64,000 bases of DNA from Clostridia bacterium (GTDB lineage: Bacteria; Bacillota; Clostridia; Oscillospirales; CAG-272), in the NCBI GenBank assembly GCA_017938205.1, contig JAGBCA010000030.1, positions 1 to 64,000 of the forward strand, read 5' to 3'. Below are positions 41,109-51,135 of the stretch, piece by piece. The notes under the pieces were generated by a model, which was not told the DNA's origin, searched no databases, and was given only the letters and a program-made list of their open reading frames with translations. The position numbers and the translations under genes are program-made. Positions within the stretch are counted from its first letter, which is position 1; each line of letters opens with the position of its first letter.

Positions 41109-42454
41109 TAACAACGTATTTGATCGCCTGTGTGATCCTGATCCTTTTCTCGGCGTTTTTCTCCTCTGTGGAGATCGCCCTGCTTTCTCTGAACCGCCTG
41201 CGCCTGCAAAAGCTTGCGGAGAGTGGTAAAAAGGGTGCGCAGATGGCGGAAAGAATCGAGGGTCGCTCCACCGAAGCGCTGACGACGATCCTGATCGGAA
41301 ACAACGTCGTAAACATCGTTCTTTCCTCGCTTTCCACGATCATCACTCTGGAATTGCTCGGAAAAGAAAACGAGGCGCTGGTCGGCGTGGTCTCCACCCT
41401 GGTTTCCACGGTCGTTCTTTTGATCTTCGGCGAGATCATTCCGAAGCTTCTCGGTAAAAATCTCGCTTTGCCTTACGCCTGTGTCACCGCATATCCGCTT
41501 CGCGCTCTGATGGTGATCTTCTATCCGCTCACCGCGCTTGTGATGGCGTTTGTGCGTGGGATCTCCCGCCTTTGGAAAAAGGACGAGGATGAGGAAAAGC
41601 CGACCGTGACGGAGGAGGAGCTTGCCACCATTATCGAAACGGTCGAGGAAGAGGGCGTGATCGACGAGGATAGCGGAGAGCTTCTGCAATCCGCGCTGGA
41701 ATTTTCGGATGTCACCGTAGAGCAGATCCTCACGCCCCGCGTGGACGTGCAGGGAATTGACTGCGAGGATGCCCCTGCAGATATTCTTTCCGAGGTTATG
41801 GATGCCACCTATTCCCGTTTCCCGTTCTATCGGGATTCGCTGGACCATATCGAGGGCGTGTTCTATATCGCTCCCTTCTTAAAAGCGGTTGCCGAGGTCG
41901 GTATTGAGCAGGTCGATCCGCAGGATTACGTGAGGGAGACCTGCTACGTGCATAAAACTACGAAGCTGCCGGATGCGATGGAAAAGATGCGCGAAATGAA
42001 GGTGCATATGATCGTCGTATTGGATGAATACGGCGGCACGCTCGGTATTGTCACGATGGAGGATATCCTTGAGGAGATCGTGGGTGACATCTGGGACGAG
42101 ACCGATACCATAGAGCTTGAGATCGAGAAGACCGCTGAGAATACCTATGCGGTGCTTGGTCAAACGAATATCGAAGAATTTTTTGATGAGATCGACTTCC
42201 GTGACCGTGAATTTGAGAGCGAATACACCACCATGGGCGGCTGGGCCGTTGAAATGCTGGAGGAGGACGTTCACGAGGGCGATAGCTTTACCTACAAAAA
42301 TCTTTACGTCATCGTTTCCGAAATGGGCGAAAACGTCGTTGAGCGGCTGACCGTGATCGTCACGCCGCCCGAGGAGGAAAAGGCGGAGAAGGAAGAGAAG
42401 AGTAAGGACAAGAAGGAGGATCGCAAGGCAGAGGCCGATGCGACCGAGGATTGA
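41105..42454 (+). CDS. CNNM/HlyC-CorC family ion transporter, second copy
   Basis: 449-aa paralogue with the same order: DUF21 membrane domain (about 1-190), CBS pair (about 205-330), CorC_HlyC domain (about 345-425), then a highly charged Lys/Glu tail (residues about 425-449). The ATG overlaps the upstream TGA (ATGA), with GAGGAGG in the end of the first gene. Tandem coupled paralogues suggest a heterodimer, since CNNM proteins are dimeric. Confidence 0.88.
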   Translation: MITTYLIACVILILFSAFFSSVEIALLSLNRLRLQKLAESGKKGAQMAERIEGRSTEALTTILIGNNVVNIVLSSLSTIITLELLGKENEALVGVVSTLVSTVVLLIFGEIIPKLLGKNLALPYACVTAYPLRALMVIFYPLTALVMAFVRGISRLWKKDEDEEKPTVTEEELATIIETVEEEGVIDEDSGELLQSALEFSDVTVEQILTPRVDVQGIDCEDAPADILSEVMDATYSRFPFYRDSLDHIEGVFYIAPFLKAVAEVGIEQVDPQDYVRETCYVHKTTKLPDAMEKMREMKVHMIVVLDEYGGTLGIVTMEDILEEIVGDIWDETDTIELEIEKTAENTYAVLGQTNIEEFFDEIDFRDREFESEYTTMGGWAVEMLEEDVHEGDSFTYKNLYVIVSEMGENVVERLTVIVTPPEEEKAEKEEKSKDKKEDRKAEADATED

Positions 42455-42468
42455 TCTTTACCCGATTT

Positions 42469-42505
42469 GGGGCTGTCCGAATTTTTGTTTGCGGCAGCCC
42501 CGCTT
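42469..42505 (+). terminator. probable terminator after the CNNM pair
   Basis: GGGGCTG (42469-42475) pairs with CAGCCCC (42495-42501) around a 19-nt loop; the following GCTTTCTTTC is a weak T-tract. Confidence 0.6.
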
Positions 42506-42537
42506 TCTTTCAATATATAGAAGAGAGGAGAGAAATA

Positions 42538-43041
42538 ATGGAGGGCTGTGCCTTTAGCGGTCACCGTGTGATCGCCGCCGGAAAAATTGCATCCTTAACG
42601 GAGCTTTTGCAGCGTGCCGTTGCCTATGCCTACGAGCAGGGCTGCCGCTCGTTTTATTGCGGCGGCGCCGTTGGATTTGATACCTTGGCCGCCAAGGCCG
42701 TGATCCTTTTTCGCGTGAAGCACCCGGACGTGCGGCTGATTTTGCTTTTGCCCTGCGCCGATCAGAGCGAGGGATGGAGCGAAATGCAGCGCGCCGCCTA
42801 CGATTACATTCTCTCCGAGGCCGACGAGGCGGTCATTCTCTCGGATTCTTATGCAAGAGGCTGTATGCAGAAAAGAAACCGCGCCCTCGTGGAGCGCGCG
42901 GATATGCTGATCTGCTACGTGGGGCGAGAGGGAAGCGGCTCTGCACAAACCATGCACCTTGCCGAGAAGAAGGGAATCGCTGTGTACAATCTCTATGCGC
43001 ACGTTAAGCATAAAAATAATAACGAGGACAGCTCAAATTAA
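42538..43041 (+). CDS. SLOG-superfamily protein, DUF1273/YspA-like
   Basis: 167-aa Rossmann-like protein. It begins with the family block CAFSGHR and continues with RSFYCGGAVGFDTLAAKAV, RLILLLPC and YARGCMQKRNRALVERADMLICYV, the usual order of DUF1273 proteins. SLOG domains bind nucleotides or nucleotide-derived ligands; the function of this branch is unknown. The ATG at 42538 follows GAGGAGAG. A shorter relative lies at 53853. Its stop is inside the terminator hairpin. Confidence 0.82.
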   Translation: MEGCAFSGHRVIAAGKIASLTELLQRAVAYAYEQGCRSFYCGGAVGFDTLAAKAVILFRVKHPDVRLILLLPCADQSEGWSEMQRAAYDYILSEADEAVILSDSYARGCMQKRNRALVERADMLICYVGREGSGSAQTMHLAEKKGIAVYNLYAHVKHKNNNEDSSN

Positions 43042-43058
43042 AATGAGCTGTCCTCGTT
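43021..43058. terminator. bidirectional hairpin overlapping the SLOG stop codon
   Basis: AACGAGGACAGCTCA (43021-43035) pairs perfectly with 43044-43058 around an 8-nt loop containing the TAA. It lies between the SLOG gene and the convergent ABC operon. Confidence 0.82.
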
Positions 43059-43091
43059 ACTTTCGTTGATGCCTGAATGCACAGGTCCTTG

Positions 43092-46031
43092 TTAAATGTC
43101 ATATTTTGCTAAGATTTCGCTCGGCGTTTTTCTCAAAAGCGCGATCACGGGGAGCGTTCCGAAAAACAGGCTGAGCAGCAATAGAAGTAAAAGAACTGCG
43201 CAAGCAAGCCATAACGGATAATAGAAGATCTCGGATACGAGAGATGACATCCCGAGACAAGCGATCAGAAATCCGCTCGTCAGAAGATATCCAACCAGCA
43301 CCGTCAGCGCGCTTAAAACCGCGGCTTCAACGAAGAATTTAAAGATCAGGTTTTTCTTAGAAACACCGATCGCACGATAAATGCCGACCTCCTTGATGCG
43401 ATTAAGCAGAGAGGAGCGCATAATGAAGTACATACAAATGCTCATTAGCACGATCAGCACCGCCATCGTGATCAGACTCGTGATGATCTCTCTTGCCTTT
43501 TCGCGGATAATGCTTGCAAATACGAGATCCGGCGTGATCAGAGCATTGCTTGTGTCGGAAGCCGTAGAGGCATCGGCAAATTCGGCACGCAGCCAAGCCT
43601 CTGTTTTTGCGGGATCGCTTGAATGCACGAGAAAGTATACGGGCGTTTCGTTGTACAGAGTGATCGGATCCTTGGTGGCAGAGGAATGCGTTTCGCCGAC
43701 CTGCTTGGTGAATGCGATATAGTCGCTTTCGTGTACCATGTATGCGTTGTCTTCTCCGTAGCTCGGAAGATGATCCAGCTTTCCAAGAAGCTCCGGCTCG
43801 TGCATTTCCCGATATTCGTTCAAGGCCGCTTGCACGCTTTCAAATGCATCGGGATCTGCGTTTAGCTGCTCCTTCGTCGGATAGCTGCCATTTTTTTGCT
43901 TGTAGCAGATCGCCTTGTAGTAATCCTCGGGCATATACGCGTATTTTGCAATATCGATTCCTTTTTCCACGTAAAGCCAGAGATCAAGCGCAGAAGGGTG
44001 GAAGAAGTAGACGTTTTTTAAATACGCATCGATATGTGAATAATAGTAGTCAAAATACTCGTAATAACGAGAATTGGATGTTGTGTTCAGCAGATCGACA
44101 AACGCATCCGAGCCCTCTTCGACTGTAGGATATTCTTTTCGCACGATAGAGGAGAAGAAATCCTCCGCCTTCATCGGCGAAAGGCCGTTGGCCTCCATCC
44201 ACGGTGCGTAGTCCGCGTATGCTATACGCACAGCGGTGATCCTAACATCTCTGCCTTGGATCTTGACCGTATCGCCGGCCGCCGGGTATTCCGTTTCTTC
44301 GTTCGGATAGCGAAGCACGAGGATCGCTTCGCCCGCTCTTGTCTTTATGCCGTATTCCGAGGCGAGCTTAGTGTGTGAGATTACAGCACCGGCGCTGTAA
44401 ACATATTTTGCCATGCCGATCTCGGAAAGATAGATTGCCGGCTCGTCTGTTTCAACAATGCCTGCAATGCGAGGATATTGACCGTCGATCTGAAATGTAC
44501 CGCAAACGAGGCCGAGAAGGTCCTTGCGTTCAGTGATGTATCCAAGTGCGGATTTTTCAAGCAACGCATCGGCTACCTTGGTGGAGATCAGAATGTCTGT
44601 ATCCGTAAGGCCGTCTTTCTTTCCCTCCGCGAGCGTTAAGTTCTTGGATAGGGATCGGTCAAGATACGAAGCGTTTGTTTTGAAGCTGCTTTCATAATCG
44701 TAAGTGTGGAAGGTTTCAAAGCTGCCGGTAAAAAAGCGGATCTCCTCGTCCTCCTTCGGATAAGCGGTCATCAGACGAACGAAATCAATGCCCGTATCGG
44801 CTGCTCCCACGGCTTCTGTAAGCCTTGCGGACAGAGCACCCGCAGATGCGTTCACGTAAAAAACGTTGTGATTATATGCGTTTCTTGCTGTGGTGAGATC
44901 TCCGAAGGCGGAGCCGAAGATCGCGCTCATTAGGACGATCACGGCAGAGAAGAGGCCAAGGCAGGTGCGCAAGCCACGCCCTCTGCGCTTGCTATGTCTG
45001 AAGCTGCACGCATACCCGCTTTTAATGGCGGATTTCAGTGTGAAGAGACGGCCGAAGCGTGTGCCGTGAACAGGCGGAAGACTTGATGTATCAAATCCCA
45101 CGTCCGCCTTGTTTTTTTGCTCTTTTCCACGAAAAACGCCCTCGTGCAGACGTATTTCGCTGCTCTCGTCCAAAACTTGTACCTTTTTCGTTCCGATCTG
45201 AACGTAGATCTTGCCGCTGTGATTGACGATCTTTAATTTTATGGGGTTCTCGGGCGGCGCGCCGTAATATTCGATTTTTGCATTTTCATCGCAGAGCTCG
45301 TGCTTTTGCAGCTCTCCGAGAAAAATGTCGTTTTTATCTCGCGCGGTGTAGCCGTCCGCCGAGGCGTTGCGGCGGGTGCCGATCACCCTGCCGTCCTGCA
45401 GCTCGATCACGGTATCGCAGTAGTGATCCACGAGATTTGCCTCGTGGGTAACGAGCAGCACGAGATGATCCTTGGCGATCGCCTTCAGAAGATCCATGAT
45501 CATCACGGTGTTGGCCTCGTCCAGGTTTCCCGTCGGCTCGTCTGCGAGAACGATGTGGGGATTTTTTACGATTGCGCGCGCGATCGCGATGCGCTGCTGC
45601 TGTCCGCCCGAGAGCGTATCCGGCGTGCGCTTCGCATATTTCTCCATTTCCACGCCTGCGAGAGCCGCCATTACGCGAGTCTCGATTTCTTTCTCGTCGG
45701 TGATGCCGCAGAGGCGAAGTGCATCGGCCACGTTGTCGAAGCAGCTTTCTGTCTTCTGGAGGTTGTAGTTCTGGAAGATATAGCCGATATATTGGTTGCG
45801 GATGCCGTCGGTGTCTTCACAGATGCTTTGATTTTCGATGGTGAGCGTGCCTGAGGCGAAGGTGTCCAGTCCGCCGATCACATTGAGAAGCGTAGTCTTG
45901 CCGCATCCGCTTTTTCCGAAGATGGCAACCATGCCCTTTTCGGGGAGGTCAAGGCTTATATCGTTGATCACGTGGATCTCGTTTTGCTTACCTTGGTTAA
46001 AGTATTTATGCAGACCCTGAATGCGTATCAT
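43092..46031 (-). CDS. ABC transporter fusion, ATPase plus FtsX/MacB-type permease (large subunit)
   Basis: 979-aa protein. The N-terminal LolD-like ATPase (about 1-225) has Walker [10 protein letters not shown], signature LSGGQQQR and Walker [14 protein letters not shown] linker precedes one TM near 350, a large ectodomain (about 380-820) and three C-terminal TMs (about 850-970) with the FtsX pattern [17 protein letters not shown]. Such mechanotransmission transporters act in antimicrobial-peptide resistance, lipoprotein or toxin handling. The ATG overlaps the upstream stop (ATGA), with GGAGG 9 nt away, so it pairs with the next protein. Confidence 0.87.
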   Translation of the reverse strand: MIRIQGLHKYFNQGKQNEIHVINDISLDLPEKGMVAIFGKSGCGKTTLLNVIGGLDTFASGTLTIENQSICEDTDGIRNQYIGYIFQNYNLQKTESCFDNVADALRLCGITDEKEIETRVMAALAGVEMEKYAKRTPDTLSGGQQQRIAIARAIVKNPHIVLADEPTGNLDEANTVMIMDLLKAIAKDHLVLLVTHEANLVDHYCDTVIELQDGRVIGTRRNASADGYTARDKNDIFLGELQKHELCDENAKIEYYGAPPENPIKLKIVNHSGKIYVQIGTKKVQVLDESSEIRLHEGVFRGKEQKNKADVGFDTSSLPPVHGTRFGRLFTLKSAIKSGYACSFRHSKRRGRGLRTCLGLFSAVIVLMSAIFGSAFGDLTTARNAYNHNVFYVNASAGALSARLTEAVGAADTGIDFVRLMTAYPKEDEEIRFFTGSFETFHTYDYESSFKTNASYLDRSLSKNLTLAEGKKDGLTDTDILISTKVADALLEKSALGYITERKDLLGLVCGTFQIDGQYPRIAGIVETDEPAIYLSEIGMAKYVYSAGAVISHTKLASEYGIKTRAGEAILVLRYPNEETEYPAAGDTVKIQGRDVRITAVRIAYADYAPWMEANGLSPMKAEDFFSSIVRKEYPTVEEGSDAFVDLLNTTSNSRYYEYFDYYYSHIDAYLKNVYFFHPSALDLWLYVEKGIDIAKYAYMPEDYYKAICYKQKNGSYPTKEQLNADPDAFESVQAALNEYREMHEPELLGKLDHLPSYGEDNAYMVHESDYIAFTKQVGETHSSATKDPITLYNETPVYFLVHSSDPAKTEAWLRAEFADASTASDTSNALITPDLVFASIIREKAREIITSLITMAVLIVLMSICMYFIMRSSLLNRIKEVGIYRAIGVSKKNLIFKFFVEAAVLSALTVLVGYLLTSGFLIACLGMSSLVSEIFYYPLWLACAVLLLLLLLSLFFGTLPVIALLRKTPSEILAKYDI

Positions 46032-48304
46032 TCCGCGCGGCCTCCCTTCAAGGATTTTTTCACGCTTTCATCAAACAAGTGTCGGATGTGATTGTGGGTT
46101 GCTCGCAGTGTGATCGCGATCATTCCAATGAAAATGAGGGCGTATTGCCATGGGTAAAGATAAACGAAAAATGCGCTGAATTTCGGCGTTGTGAAGATCA
46201 GAATTGCCGTAAGGATAACGAGAATAAAGGCCGGGATTAGCGCGATCAGCATCCGTACATATGTGCCGATACGGATCACCCCGGAGGGAATGCCCATGGA
46301 GCGCATGATCGCCATGTCGCCCTTGAAGGCCTCCAACGTGCGGGAGGAGCAAAGACGGATAAAAAATGAAAGAAACAGGATGGAAAGAATCCATCCGAGA
46401 CCCATCACAACGCAGGAGATCACCGAGAGGATCACCTCGGCCGCATTCGGCTCGTAGGTCGTGTCAGAGGGAACTGCGATGAAGCCGGCATCCCTGAGCC
46501 TCTTGGCGGCGATATGCGCAGCCTCGTCATCCCCGAAGAAAAGGGAGGCCTGCTTGTAGGTCTTTTCGAGCACGCTCTCTGCCGTTTGGCAAAGAAGCTC
46601 TGCGCCGATTACGAGTGCCTGCGCATTGCCGGTTTCGTACGCATCGTAGCTCGGTCTTGTATCGGTGATGCTCTCGCCCGTAAAGGAATTTGTAAATACG
46701 GTGCCTGCAGCAATGCCTGTATCAAAATAACTGTCATAGGAAAAATAGTGCGTTTTGAGTGTTACCTCGGTGACGTAATCGGTCCCCTTCGTCAGATCGT
46801 GATACTCGTCAAGATCAATATAAAGCTTATCCGACGGCAGCTCGAAGGATGTGACCATATCGTAAAGCGAAAAACGCTTCACAAGCGTTCCGTCCTTCGC
46901 ATATACCGCGATCTCGCCGTTGGAAGTAGAATTGTTCGTCAGGAGATAGCTTGCTGTTGCGGTACGGAAGCCGTCCTCCGTGAAAAGGCACTCCGGCATG
47001 CGATTATTGTCGTAATAATATTTGACGCCCACGAGCTTGTACTGCACTCTGCCGATCAGTACCTCGGACAGCAGTATGGAATTTCTGCCAACGTCAGTCT
47101 GATAGGAAATGGGGAGATACAAAAGCACCTCGCCGCGCTCCTGCGGGTAGCGGCCGAGTATATCGTCACCGTAACTTTTTTCGTACACGTAATCCGCGGA
47201 AACGTATTCGTGATCCCATTCGTCCTCTCCCGTGGGGAGCGTGATCGTATTGTAGGCTCCCTCGTCGAGAAGCGCATCGTAATGTAAATAACTGTTTGCA
47301 CCATGCTCTGATTTCAGAGACGAAAGCTCCTCTTCTGTGAAAACCGATCCGTTTTGTTTGGTTAGAACGAGACGACCGTCGATATGACGAAACATATAAT
47401 TCGGAGCAAACAACATCTGCATATCGCCGAAAAGCGAGGTCACGAGAAAAATCCCCAACGTGCCGACGATCATAAGAAAGCAAAGAAATGCGGAGAGGCG
47501 TGGCTTGGAGGTGAAGATCGTGTGTCCAAGCGTAAATCCGTTCCCAATCATCTGCTTGGTTTTTTGCTTTTTGTCCGCAGGCGCGGCCTTCTCCGCGGGA
47601 GCAGCCTCCGGCATAGATGCCGTGTCTCGAAGCACGTGATCGGATTCCACGGCACCGTCAAAAATGCGGACGTGTCTCGTAGCGTGCTCCGCTACCTGCT
47701 CATAATTATGCGTAACCACGATCAGCAGCTTATCTCTCGCCACCTCTCCGAGGAGCGCGATGATCTGCTGTGAGGTTGCGAAGTCCAGATTTCCGGTCGG
47801 CTCATCCGCAAGGATGATGGGGCTGTCCTTGGCAAGAGCGCGAGCGATCACCGTTCTTTGCTTCTGGCCGCCGGAAAGCTTGCTTCCTTTGTGCCTTGCA
47901 TGGGATTCGAGACCAACGCGGCGGATCAGCTCCATAGCACGAGCGCGGCGCGCCTTCTTATCTTCTATATGCATCAGCGCAAGCTCTACGTTCTGCAGAA
48001 CGGTGAAGCTCTCGATGATGTTGTAATCCTGAAAGATAAAGGAAATGTATTTTTCTCTGTATTCCTCCCATTCGGGCTGCAGATAGTGTGAGGTGGGCTG
48101 CCCCTCGACCAGAAGCTCGCCCTCTTCATAGGAGTCCATGCCGCTGATGACGTTGAGCAGAGTGGATTTTCCCGAGCCGGATTTTCCTGTAACTGCAACG
48201 AATTCACCGCGCTCAAACGAAAGATTCACACCGCGTATGCCAACAGCTACGCCTCCATCGGAGACGTATATCTTTCCGATATCTCTCAGTTCCAGTAGAG
48301 CCAT
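46028..48304 (-). CDS. ABC transporter fusion, ATPase plus FtsX-type permease (partner subunit)
   Basis: 758-aa protein with the same plan: ATPase (about 1-225; Walker A GKSGSGKST, signature LSGGQKQR, Walker [12 protein letters not shown]), a charged Ala/Lys linker, one TM near 270, an ectodomain of about 320 residues and three C-terminal TMs with an AFKGDMAIMRSMGIPSGV coupling region. The start is the ATG at 48304 after AAAGGA; the longer frame lacks a ribosome site. With the coupled 979-aa partner it should form a heterodimeric transporter. No two-component system or leader peptide substrate is adjacent. Confidence 0.87.
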   Translation of the reverse strand: MALLELRDIGKIYVSDGGVAVGIRGVNLSFERGEFVAVTGKSGSGKSTLLNVISGMDSYEEGELLVEGQPTSHYLQPEWEEYREKYISFIFQDYNIIESFTVLQNVELALMHIEDKKARRARAMELIRRVGLESHARHKGSKLSGGQKQRTVIARALAKDSPIILADEPTGNLDFATSQQIIALLGEVARDKLLIVVTHNYEQVAEHATRHVRIFDGAVESDHVLRDTASMPEAAPAEKAAPADKKQKTKQMIGNGFTLGHTIFTSKPRLSAFLCFLMIVGTLGIFLVTSLFGDMQMLFAPNYMFRHIDGRLVLTKQNGSVFTEEELSSLKSEHGANSYLHYDALLDEGAYNTITLPTGEDEWDHEYVSADYVYEKSYGDDILGRYPQERGEVLLYLPISYQTDVGRNSILLSEVLIGRVQYKLVGVKYYYDNNRMPECLFTEDGFRTATASYLLTNNSTSNGEIAVYAKDGTLVKRFSLYDMVTSFELPSDKLYIDLDEYHDLTKGTDYVTEVTLKTHYFSYDSYFDTGIAAGTVFTNSFTGESITDTRPSYDAYETGNAQALVIGAELLCQTAESVLEKTYKQASLFFGDDEAAHIAAKRLRDAGFIAVPSDTTYEPNAAEVILSVISCVVMGLGWILSILFLSFFIRLCSSRTLEAFKGDMAIMRSMGIPSGVIRIGTYVRMLIALIPAFILVILTAILIFTTPKFSAFFVYLYPWQYALIFIGMIAITLRATHNHIRHLFDESVKKSLKGGRAE

Positions 48305-48365
48305 GTTGTTTCCTTTCCGCGCTTCGGAATGAAGCGGCGTTTTTTCTTCATTATAACGTATAAAA

Positions 48366-48394
48366 ATTATGCCATACATTTATGAATAAATCAA
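48366..48394 (-). promoter_or_regulatory. promoter of the MacB/FtsX-type ABC operon
   Basis: Minus strand: -35 TTGATT (48394-48389), 17-nt spacer, -10 CATAAT (48371-48366). Confidence 0.6.
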
Positions 48395-48460
48395 GTGCGC
48401 TCGGTCAAAGTACGTGCTTACGAAAAATATTATAATATATGAAGAATTTTAAAAAAGGTA

Positions 48461-48489
48461 TTGACAAATCCGACAAAATGAGGTATAAT
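48461..48489 (+). promoter_or_regulatory. consensus promoter of the amino-acid ABC operon
   Basis: -35 TTGACA (48461-48466), 17-nt spacer, -10 TATAAT (48484-48489). Confidence 0.9.
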
Positions 48490-48539
48490 AATATCGCTTT
48501 AACAAATTAAAGTGGTAAAACACTAAAGGAGAAAAGAAA

Positions 48540-49346
48540 ATGAAAAAAATTATCACTCTTTTGCTTTGCATCGCAATGCTTTGCTCTGCATGCGTAGGCC
48601 TCACCTCTTGCTTTGGCGCCAAGGACGTTCTGACGGTTGGCGTAACGCCGATCCCCGGCATGAATGAGAAGGATGCAAACGGCGAATATACCGTTGGCTT
48701 TGAGTCTGAATTCGCTATGGCCGTTGCCGATATTCTCGGCATGGAGGTTGAGTTCCAGGAGATCTCCTGGGAGCAGAAGTATAACGAGTTGAATTCCGGC
48801 GCGATCGATTGCGTTTGGAACAACTTCACCGCAAACTGCTACGATTCCGATGCAGGTAAGGACAGAAAGGACCTCGTTGATTTCTCGTACGGCTACATGC
48901 TGAACCAGCAGTGCATCGTTGTTAAGACCGCAAATCTTGCACAGTACACCTCCGAGGCATCCCTTGCAGGCAAGACCGCTTGCGTTGAGGCAGGAAGCGC
49001 AGGTGCCGCTTATGCCGAGACCGTGACCGATGCGAATAAGATCACGCCCGCAACCGTGCAGCTGGATGCATTCACCGAGGTAAAGGCCGGCGCCGTTGAT
49101 TTCATCGTTGTTGACATCGTTCTTGCACAGAACGTATGCGGCAAGGGTAACTACACCGATCTTTCCATCGTTGAGGCAATTGAGCTGGATTCCGAGATCT
49201 ACGCCGTAGGCTTCAAGAAGGGCAGCGAGCTCACTGCGAAGGTAAATGATGCCATCAAGCAGCTGTATGAAAACGGCAAGCTGATGGAGATCGCCGAGAA
49301 GTGGGGCTGCGAGAACCGCATTAAGCTCTCCGAGACCATCGACTGA
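48540..49346 (+). CDS. polar amino-acid ABC transporter substrate-binding lipoprotein
   Basis: 268-aa lipoprotein; the signal peptide ends LTSC (C24; an earlier CSAC is less likely). The mature part has the family-3 solute-binding fold, with LTVGVTPIPGMNE, GFESEFAMAVADILGMEVEF and NSGAIDCVWNNFT. It should bind an amino acid outside the membrane and hand it to the permease and ATPase encoded directly downstream. AAAGGAG precedes the ATG. The specific amino acid cannot be assigned. Confidence 0.9.
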   Translation: MKKIITLLLCIAMLCSACVGLTSCFGAKDVLTVGVTPIPGMNEKDANGEYTVGFESEFAMAVADILGMEVEFQEISWEQKYNELNSGAIDCVWNNFTANCYDSDAGKDRKDLVDFSYGYMLNQQCIVVKTANLAQYTSEASLAGKTACVEAGSAGAAYAETVTDANKITPATVQLDAFTEVKAGAVDFIVVDIVLAQNVCGKGNYTDLSIVEAIELDSEIYAVGFKKGSELTAKVNDAIKQLYENGKLMEIAEKWGCENRIKLSETID

Positions 49347-49370
49347 TCAAAAGGCTAAAGGAAATAGAAT

Positions 49371-50015
49371 ATGGAGTTTATTGAAGTCACGCTGAGCCTG
49401 CTCCGCGGACTGGAACAAACCTTCCTGATCTTTGCGCTAACACTCGTGTTAGCGCTTCCTTTAGGTTTGGTGATCGCTTTCGGTTCAATGTCCAAATTTA
49501 AACCCCTTGCATACATAACGAAGACCTTCGTTTGGATCATTCGCGGTGTGCCGCTGATGCTTCAGGTCATTATCGTCTTTTACGTGCCGGGCTTCGTGCT
49601 TGGCTCTCCGCTTTTTTCGCGTCTCGGCTCCGTCGTTGCGGCGTTTGTGATCAACTACGCGTGCTATTTTTCCGAGATCTACCGAGGCGGTATCGAATCT
49701 ATCTCCAAGGGGCAGTATGAGGCAGGACAGGTGCTCGGTATGAGCAAAACGCAGATCTTTTTCAAGGTGGTTCTTCTGCAGGTCGTGAAGCGCATTCTCG
49801 CGCCCATGTCCAATGAGATCATAACCCTTGTGAAGGATACCGCGCTTGCGCGCGTTATCATGGTCGTCGAGATCATTCAATCGGCGCAGAACTACGCGGC
49901 GTACGGTCTGATGTGGCCTCTCTTCTATACGGCGGTATTCTATCTTATCTTCGTTGGTATTCTTACCATCGCGTTCGGTAAGGCGGAGAAGAAGCTGGAT
50001 TATTTCAAGGCGTAA
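49371..50015 (+). CDS. polar amino-acid ABC transporter permease (HisM/ArtM family)
   Basis: 214-aa inner-membrane protein with about five membrane segments and the coupling loop EAGQVLGMSKTQIFFKVVLLQ. IRGVPLMLQ is the family's typical N-terminal block. It lies 24 nt after the binding protein and 10 nt before the ATPase gene. A single permease gene implies a homodimeric channel. Confidence 0.92.
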   Translation: MEFIEVTLSLLRGLEQTFLIFALTLVLALPLGLVIAFGSMSKFKPLAYITKTFVWIIRGVPLMLQVIIVFYVPGFVLGSPLFSRLGSVVAAFVINYACYFSEIYRGGIESISKGQYEAGQVLGMSKTQIFFKVVLLQVVKRILAPMSNEIITLVKDTALARVIMVVEIIQSAQNYAAYGLMWPLFYTAVFYLIFVGILTIAFGKAEKKLDYFKA

Positions 50016-50025
50016 GGAGAGCAAG

Positions 50026-50802
50026 ATGGCGTATTTTGAAATTAAAGGATTAAAAAAGAGCTTTGGCAGCATTGAGGTTCTGAAGGGAATTGACCTTTCG
50101 CTGGAGAAGGGCGAGGTGCTTTCCATCATCGGCTCCTCGGGCGGCGGAAAAACCACGCTGCTCCGCTGTATGAACTTTCTCGAAACACCCGATGCGGGCG
50201 AGATCCTCATCGATGGGGAGCGCGTGTTCGGCATCGGCGCCGAGGGCTTGCCCGAAACCGATCGCGAGGCACAGCGGAAGATGGGGCTCGTGTTCCAGCA
50301 GTTCAATCTTTTTCCTCAATACAACGTAATGGAAAATCTGACGCTTGCACCGAGGCTTCACGCCAAGGAGCGCGCCGACTATAAGGAAAATAAAAAGAAG
50401 ATCTTTGCCGAGATCGATGCGCACGCAGAGGAGATCCTCCGCGTTACGGGGCTTTATGAGAAAAAGGATGCGTATCCGTATCAGCTTTCCGGCGGCCAGC
50501 AGCAGCGTGTTGCGATCGCAAGAGCCTTGATGCTCTCTCCGAAGATCCTCTGCTTTGATGAGCCGACCTCCGCTCTGGATCCGGAGCTTACGGGCGAGGT
50601 GCTGAAGGTGATCCGTGAACTCAAAAACTCGGATCGCACGATGATCATCGTAACCCATGAGATCGGCTTTGCAAAAGGTGTGTCTGACAAGGTGATCTTT
50701 ATGGCGGACGGCGTGATCGAGGAGTGTGGAACACCCGAGGAGGTCTTGGAAAATCCCAAGTCGCCGAAAACGGTTGCCTTTCTCAAAAACACAAAAGATT
50801 GA
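50026..50802 (+). CDS. polar amino-acid ABC transporter ATPase (HisP/GlnQ family)
   Basis: 258-aa protein. Walker A is GSSGGGKTT, Q-loop VFQQFNLFPQ, signature LSGGQQQR, Walker B ILCFDEPTSALDPEL and H-loop VTHE. It powers import by the permease upstream. The ATG at 50026 follows AAGGAGAGCAAG; the longer frame start lies inside the permease gene. Confidence 0.93.
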   Translation: MAYFEIKGLKKSFGSIEVLKGIDLSLEKGEVLSIIGSSGGGKTTLLRCMNFLETPDAGEILIDGERVFGIGAEGLPETDREAQRKMGLVFQQFNLFPQYNVMENLTLAPRLHAKERADYKENKKKIFAEIDAHAEEILRVTGLYEKKDAYPYQLSGGQQQRVAIARALMLSPKILCFDEPTSALDPELTGEVLKVIRELKNSDRTMIIVTHEIGFAKGVSDKVIFMADGVIEECGTPEEVLENPKSPKTVAFLKNTKD

Positions 50803-50851
50803 TTTTTGTAAATGTTTGTTTGCAAAAACAGGTTATACCGTTGATTTTTGT

Positions 50852-50974
50852 AACTTTGGCACATTTGGATTCTTGGAAAAATGTGCTTAAAGAAAACAAA
50901 AAAGAAGAAAAAGTCATGAAAAAATTATGGGTGTGTGCCAAGGCTCCGAACTTTGGCACACACCCCATTTTTTG
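50852..50974 (+). terminator. strong terminator with a possible competing upstream pairing
   Basis: The 333-nt gap 50803-51135 holds this and the next promoter. GGGTGTGTGCCAA (50929-50941) pairs with TTGGCACACACCC (50953-50965), followed by CATTTTTTG. The 12-mer AACTTTGGCACA occurs at 50852-50863 and in the right arm at 50949-50960, so the upstream copy could pair with the left arm and block the terminator. Confidence 0.75.
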
Positions 50975-51055
50975 TCCGTCAATTTGAAAAAACGGGTAGC
51001 ATTTGCAAAATATGAAAAAATGTTCAAAATTTCAAAAAAATATATATAAAAACTA

Positions 51056-51084
51056 TTGACAATACCGAAGATATGTGGTAGAAT
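51056..51084 (+). promoter_or_regulatory. promoter of the membrane protein gene at 51136
   Basis: -35 TTGACA (51056-51061), 17-nt spacer, -10 TAGAAT (51079-51084). Confidence 0.85.
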
Positions 51085-51135
51085 ATAGTCAAACACATTC
51101 GGGCGCTGAGATGCGCACCGGGAAAGAGGAGAAAG

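Noticed and set aside
50916..50987. 23-codon ORF MKKLWVCAKAPNFG... in the intergenic terminator
   Set aside because: It is encoded by the terminator hairpin itself, with a poor ribosome site.
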